This document shows positions 61,353-64,000 of a stretch of 64,000 nt of DNA, piece after piece. Numbering within the stretch: position 1 is the first letter of the stretch; the number at the start of each line of letters is the position of its first letter. The notes under the pieces were generated by a model that was given only the letters and a program-made list of their open reading frames with translations, was not told the DNA's origin and did no database searches. The stretch is from Streptomyces spinoverrucosus (GTDB taxonomy: Bacteria; Actinomycetota; Actinomycetes; Streptomycetales; Streptomycetaceae): contig NZ_JADPZX010000001.1 in NCBI RefSeq assembly GCF_015712165.1, positions 7,021,001 to 7,085,000 on the forward strand, written 5' to 3'. A program made the position numbers and the translations under genes.

Positions 61353-61859
61353 TCAAGCTGCAGCCTGCGCCAACCACTCAGGCAACGCGTCGTAGTCATC
61401 CTGGGCCAGCGCCAGCAACATCGCATCGGCCGGCGTCGGCTCGAACGGCTCCCGAAGCAGCGGCATCCCCGCCTCCTCCGGCGTCCGATTCGCTTTCCGG
61501 TGATTGTCCTCAGCACACGACGCCACCGTGTTCAGCCAGGTGTCCCCACCACCCTGGGACCGCGGCAGCACGTGGTCCACGGTCGTCGCCCGACGACCGC
61601 AGTACGCGCACCTGTGCCGGTCCCGTACCAGCACACCCCGCCTCGACCACGGCGCTTGTCTTCGGAACGGCACCCGTACGTACCTGCACAACCTGATGAC
61701 CCGGGGCGCCGGTATGTCGACCGCGGCTCCGCGCATACGCAGTTCGGGGTGGGCCTGCTCGACGACCGCCTTGTCCTGGAGCACCAGAACGACGGCTCGG
61801 TTCAACGTCACCGTCGACAGCGGCTCGAAGCTCGCGTTCAGTACCAGCGTGTCCCGCAT
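61353..61859 (-). CDS. HNH endonuclease
   Basis: 168 residues. The N-terminal RDTLVLNASFEPLSTVTLNR and AVVLVLQDKAVVEQAHPELR are typical of stand-alone actinomycete HNH proteins. The nuclease motif runs RDRHRCAYCGRRATTVDHVL-PRSQGGGDTWLNTVASCAED-NHRKANRTPEEA, with two CxxC-like zinc pairs (CAYC and C...N/H) and the catalytic DH. The ATG at 61859 is chosen since GGAGGTGGG lies upstream; another ATG occurs 36 bases before. Function in restriction, repair or mobile DNA is unknown. From memory, such genes are part of the core genome. Confidence 0.9.
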   Translation of the reverse strand: MRDTLVLNASFEPLSTVTLNRAVVLVLQDKAVVEQAHPELRMRGAAVDIPAPRVIRLCRYVRVPFRRQAPWSRRGVLVRDRHRCAYCGRRATTVDHVLPRSQGGGDTWLNTVASCAEDNHRKANRTPEEAGMPLLREPFEPTPADAMLLALAQDDYDALPEWLAQAAA

Positions 61860-61994
61860 ACCAGCCCACCTCCCGTGTGCACCGGCCCACCCCATGGCGG
61901 GCTGGGATCAACTCTGGCCGTGCACGCCGAGATGGACAACGCAATATCCGCTGCTCCACGAGGTACGACCCTCGCGGCCCCCTGGCGACAAAAA

Positions 61995-62031
61995 TGCCCG
62001 CCTCCGATCACTCCCAGACCAGAGGCGGGCA
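61995..62031 (-). terminator. Rho-independent terminator downstream of YbhB/YbcL gene
   Basis: TGCCCGCCTC and GAGGCGGGCA pair perfectly (10 bp, 17-nt loop). Read on the minus strand the hairpin is followed by TTTTTG, a classic T-tract, 15 bp past the stop at 62047. Confidence 0.92.
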
Positions 62032-62046
62032 AACGTTCAGTGAACG

Positions 62047-62586
62047 TCAGGCTTCGGCAGGCACCTCGTACTCACCGATGAGCTGGGCGCGCGCCAGCGT
62101 GTGGAACCGCAGATTGAAGCCCACGACGGCCGGACTGACGTCCGCGTCCGGACCGAGCTTCTCCTGGTCCACGGCGTACACCGTGAACACATACCGGTGC
62201 GGCCCGTCCCCGGGCGGCGGCGCGGCACCGCCGAAGTCCTTCGTGCCGTAGTCGTTGCGCACGTGCACCGCGCCCTCCGGCAGGCCCTCGAACTTCCCGC
62301 TGCCCGCACCCGCCGGCAGCTCCGTCACCGAGACCGGGATGTCGAAAAGGACCCAGTGCCAGAACCCGCTGCCCGTCGGGGCGTCCGGGTCGTAGCACGT
62401 CACGGCGAAACTCCTGGTCTCGGCCGGGAAGCCCTCCCACCGCAGCTGCGGTGAGACGTTGCCGGCCGCGTGGACCTGAGCGTCCTTGAGGGTCGCGCCC
62501 TCCTGCACATCCTCACTCGTGACCGTGAACGACGGTACAGGCGGATGGAAGTCGTGGGGGAGCGGCCGCCTCTTGAGCTCGGTCAC
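62047..62586 (-). CDS. YbhB/YbcL family Raf kinase inhibitor-like (PEBP) protein
   Basis: 179 residues. PEBP fold: [57 protein letters not shown] (ligand pocket DPDAP and HW), then [32 protein letters not shown] (GPHRY motif). No signal. Function of bacterial members is unknown. Ends at a rho-independent terminator. Confidence 0.95.
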   Translation of the reverse strand: MTELKRRPLPHDFHPPVPSFTVTSEDVQEGATLKDAQVHAAGNVSPQLRWEGFPAETRSFAVTCYDPDAPTGSGFWHWVLFDIPVSVTELPAGAGSGKFEGLPEGAVHVRNDYGTKDFGGAAPPPGDGPHRYVFTVYAVDQEKLGPDADVSPAVVGFNLRFHTLARAQLIGEYEVPAEA

Positions 62587-62626
62587 CTCGGTACCTCCTG
62601 ATCGGATGGTTCAGTGGGTTCCGAGC

Positions 62627-63409
62627 CTAGAACCAGTTGCGCTTGCTGCCGACTTCGGACAGCCACTGGTTGAGATAGGCCACCCAGTCGGTGCCCTGGT
62701 AGTCGTGCAGCCCCACCTGGAACGACCGGAACGTGTCGCTGCCCTCGCTGAACAGACCCGGCTTCTTGTCCATCTCCAGCACGACGTCCATCACCTGCGC
62801 GTCGGCCACAAAGCTCAACTCGACCTGGTTCAGCCCCCGGTACTGCTGCGGCGGCAGGAACTCGATCTCCTGGTAGAACGGCAGCTTCTGCCGCGTACCC
62901 CGAATGTGACCACGCTCCATGTCCGCGTTCTTGAAGCGGAAGCCCAGCTGGATGAAGGCGTCCAGGATCGCCTTCTGCGCCGGCAGCGGGTGCACATTGA
63001 TCGGGTCCAGGTCACCGGAGTCCACCGCACGCGCGATCTCCAACTCGGTGGTCACACCGATGTGCATCCCGCGCAGCGCCTGACCGTCGATCATGGTGAT
63101 CGGCGTCTCCCACGGGATGTCCAGCCCGAACGGCACCGCGTGCACCGCGTTCGCCTGCAGCTCGAAGGCACCGCCGAGGCGCACCTTCGTGAACTCGATG
63201 TCCTGCTTGTACTCCGTGTCCTGGCCCTCGACCTCGACCTTGGCCTGCAGGCCGACCGACAGCGCCTCGATCTGCTGGTTCACGGACCCGCCCTGGATCC
63301 GCACCTCACCCTGGACCACGCCGCCCGGCACGACGTTGACCTCGGTCAGCACCGTCTCGACCGAAGCCCCGCCGGCCCCCAGACTCGCGAGCAGCTTCTT
63401 GAACGCCAT
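62627..63409 (-). CDS. SpoOM family (Spo0M) sporulation-control protein
   Basis: 260 residues. MAFKKLLASLGAGGASVETV-LTEVNVVPGGVVQGEVRIQG starts the arrestin-like Spo0M fold, followed by VNQQIEALSVGLQAKVEVEG, HAVPFGLDIPWETPITMIDG and a C-terminal half with LPFYQEIEFLPPQQYRGLNQ-VELSFVADAQVMDVVLEMDK. In Bacillus Spo0M affects sporulation and cytokinesis. GAGGGAGA lies directly before the ATG at 63409. 40 bp upstream of the PEBP gene on the same strand. Confidence 0.93.
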   Translation of the reverse strand: MAFKKLLASLGAGGASVETVLTEVNVVPGGVVQGEVRIQGGSVNQQIEALSVGLQAKVEVEGQDTEYKQDIEFTKVRLGGAFELQANAVHAVPFGLDIPWETPITMIDGQALRGMHIGVTTELEIARAVDSGDLDPINVHPLPAQKAILDAFIQLGFRFKNADMERGHIRGTRQKLPFYQEIEFLPPQQYRGLNQVELSFVADAQVMDVVLEMDKKPGLFSEGSDTFRSFQVGLHDYQGTDWVAYLNQWLSEVGSKRNWF

Positions 63410-63546
63410 GTCTCTCCCTCGATGACTACGTCTCTGATCACTACAAACGCGATCCGGCCGTGGCCGGTTCCGGGCCCCACCCTGGCAAGACGAACGCCCC
63501 CTGACCACCCCACCGCACCCACCCGCCTGCACTACCCTCGGACGGC

Positions 63547-64000
63547 ATGATCGCGACCCCCGACCGTACGCCCCTGCCCCGGAAGTTCTTCGACCGGCCC
63601 GTACTGGAAGTGGCCCCCGACCTCCTCGGCCGCATCCTCGTACGTACGACTCCGGACGGTCCGATCGCACTGCGCCTGACAGAGGTGGAGGCCTACGACG
63701 GCCCGGACGACCCCGGCTCCCACGCCTACCGCGGACGCACCCCCCGCAACGACGTGATGTTCGGCCCGCCCGGACATGTGTACGTCTACTTCACCTACGG
63801 CATGTGGCACTGCATGAACCTGGTGTGCGGACCGGACGGGACGGCGAGCGCCGTTCTGCTCCGGGCCGGCGAGATCATCGAGGGCGCCGAGCTGGCGCGC
63901 ACCCGTCGACTCTCGGCCCGCAATGACAAGGAACTGGCCAAAGGTCCGGCCCGCCTGGCCACAGCCCTGGACGTGGACCGCGCCCTGGACGGCACCGACG
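63547..64000 (+). CDS. DNA-3-methyladenine glycosylase (AAG/MPG family), 3' end beyond window
   Basis: 151 codons visible. [26 protein letters not shown] begins the AAG fold. [60 protein letters not shown] contains the catalytic Glu (TEVEAY), the intercalating Tyr (HVYVYFTYG) and the Asn/His pair. [11 protein letters not shown] and [13 protein letters not shown] follow. It excises alkylated bases in base-excision repair. The ATG at 63547 starts [11 protein letters not shown]. Confidence 0.95.
   Translation, partial: MIATPDRTPLPRKFFDRPVLEVAPDLLGRILVRTTPDGPIALRLTEVEAYDGPDDPGSHAYRGRTPRNDVMFGPPGHVYVYFTYGMWHCMNLVCGPDGTASAVLLRAGEIIEGAELARTRRLSARNDKELAKGPARLATALDVDRALDGTD

Overview
The window is high-G+C actinomycete chromosome, almost certainly Streptomyces. 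The evidence is strong G/C bias at third codon positions, GTG starts, many 4-nt ATGA/GTGA start-stop overlaps, a chaplin gene beside a two-component system, a streptophobe protein, a 38-residue SGM_5486-type protein and an Asp23/AmaP cluster. From memory, and not checked here, the gene order resembles the S. coelicolor core interval around chpE (SCO1800), tyrS, moaA and pitH2. Most of the window is conserved core. It contains no rRNA gene, recognised tRNA, insertion sequence, prophage or CRISPR array.

Layout. 1-2600 (minus): cobQ, cut by the window edge, and cobD, under a cobalamin riboswitch. cobD carries an apparent one-base frameshift near its 3' end. 2600-4530: a small accessory patch with an orphan DUF397 gene, two overlapping convergent membrane-protein genes and a decayed XRE/DUF5753 regulator. 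4535-6098: a Pit phosphate transporter with a small membrane partner and a PHO-box-like repeat upstream. 6193-14140: a secreted GH25 lysozyme, a class II aldolase, an alpha/beta hydrolase, a conserved hypothetical protein, a VOC protein, a zinc peptidase and a beta-propeller-like protein. Here two gaps hold tandem arrays with 40-, 37- and 59-bp units. 14050-15840: an ABC-F gene behind a possible leaderless 7-codon leader peptide and hairpin, then a 27-bp repeat array.

16189-20530: an HTH protein, an enoyl-CoA hydratase and a tightly overlapped Asp23 envelope-stress cluster (Asp23, small membrane protein, second Asp23-like, DUF6286, AmaP) with a divergent companion gene. 20573-28044: SDR, GH15, SURF1, a zinc-ribbon protein, a DEDDh exonuclease, a VIT-family transporter, a sterol-desaturase-like protein and a YhhN protein. 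28070-33593: tandem secreted subtilases, then a DUF485-ActP acetate permease operon with a CRP-like palindrome upstream. 33708-40391: moaA, small proteins, tyrS and the TldD/TldE protease pair.

40643-42208: fabG-fabI of type II fatty acid synthesis. 42318-47234: a secreted protein, a GntR regulator divergent from an MFS exporter, small membrane proteins, SixA and SerB. 47375-52357: a streptophobe protein with a 12-residue repeat tail, then an FHA-FHA-ABC-permease fusion of the Rv1747 type. 52397-55252: a secreted transglycosylase with a structured leader, a QueA-like enzyme and an SDR. 55466-57803: GAF histidine kinase, response regulator and chaplin ChpE. 57886-64000: a hypothetical protein, a lone ABC ATPase, NfeD, an SPFH protein, HNH nuclease, YbhB/YbcL, Spo0M and a 3' truncated 3-methyladenine glycosylase.

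The features most deserving follow-up are the ABC-F leader/attenuator, the intergenic tandem arrays, the structured RNA before the transglycosylase, the Asp23 cluster, the cobD frameshift and the decayed regulator patch.
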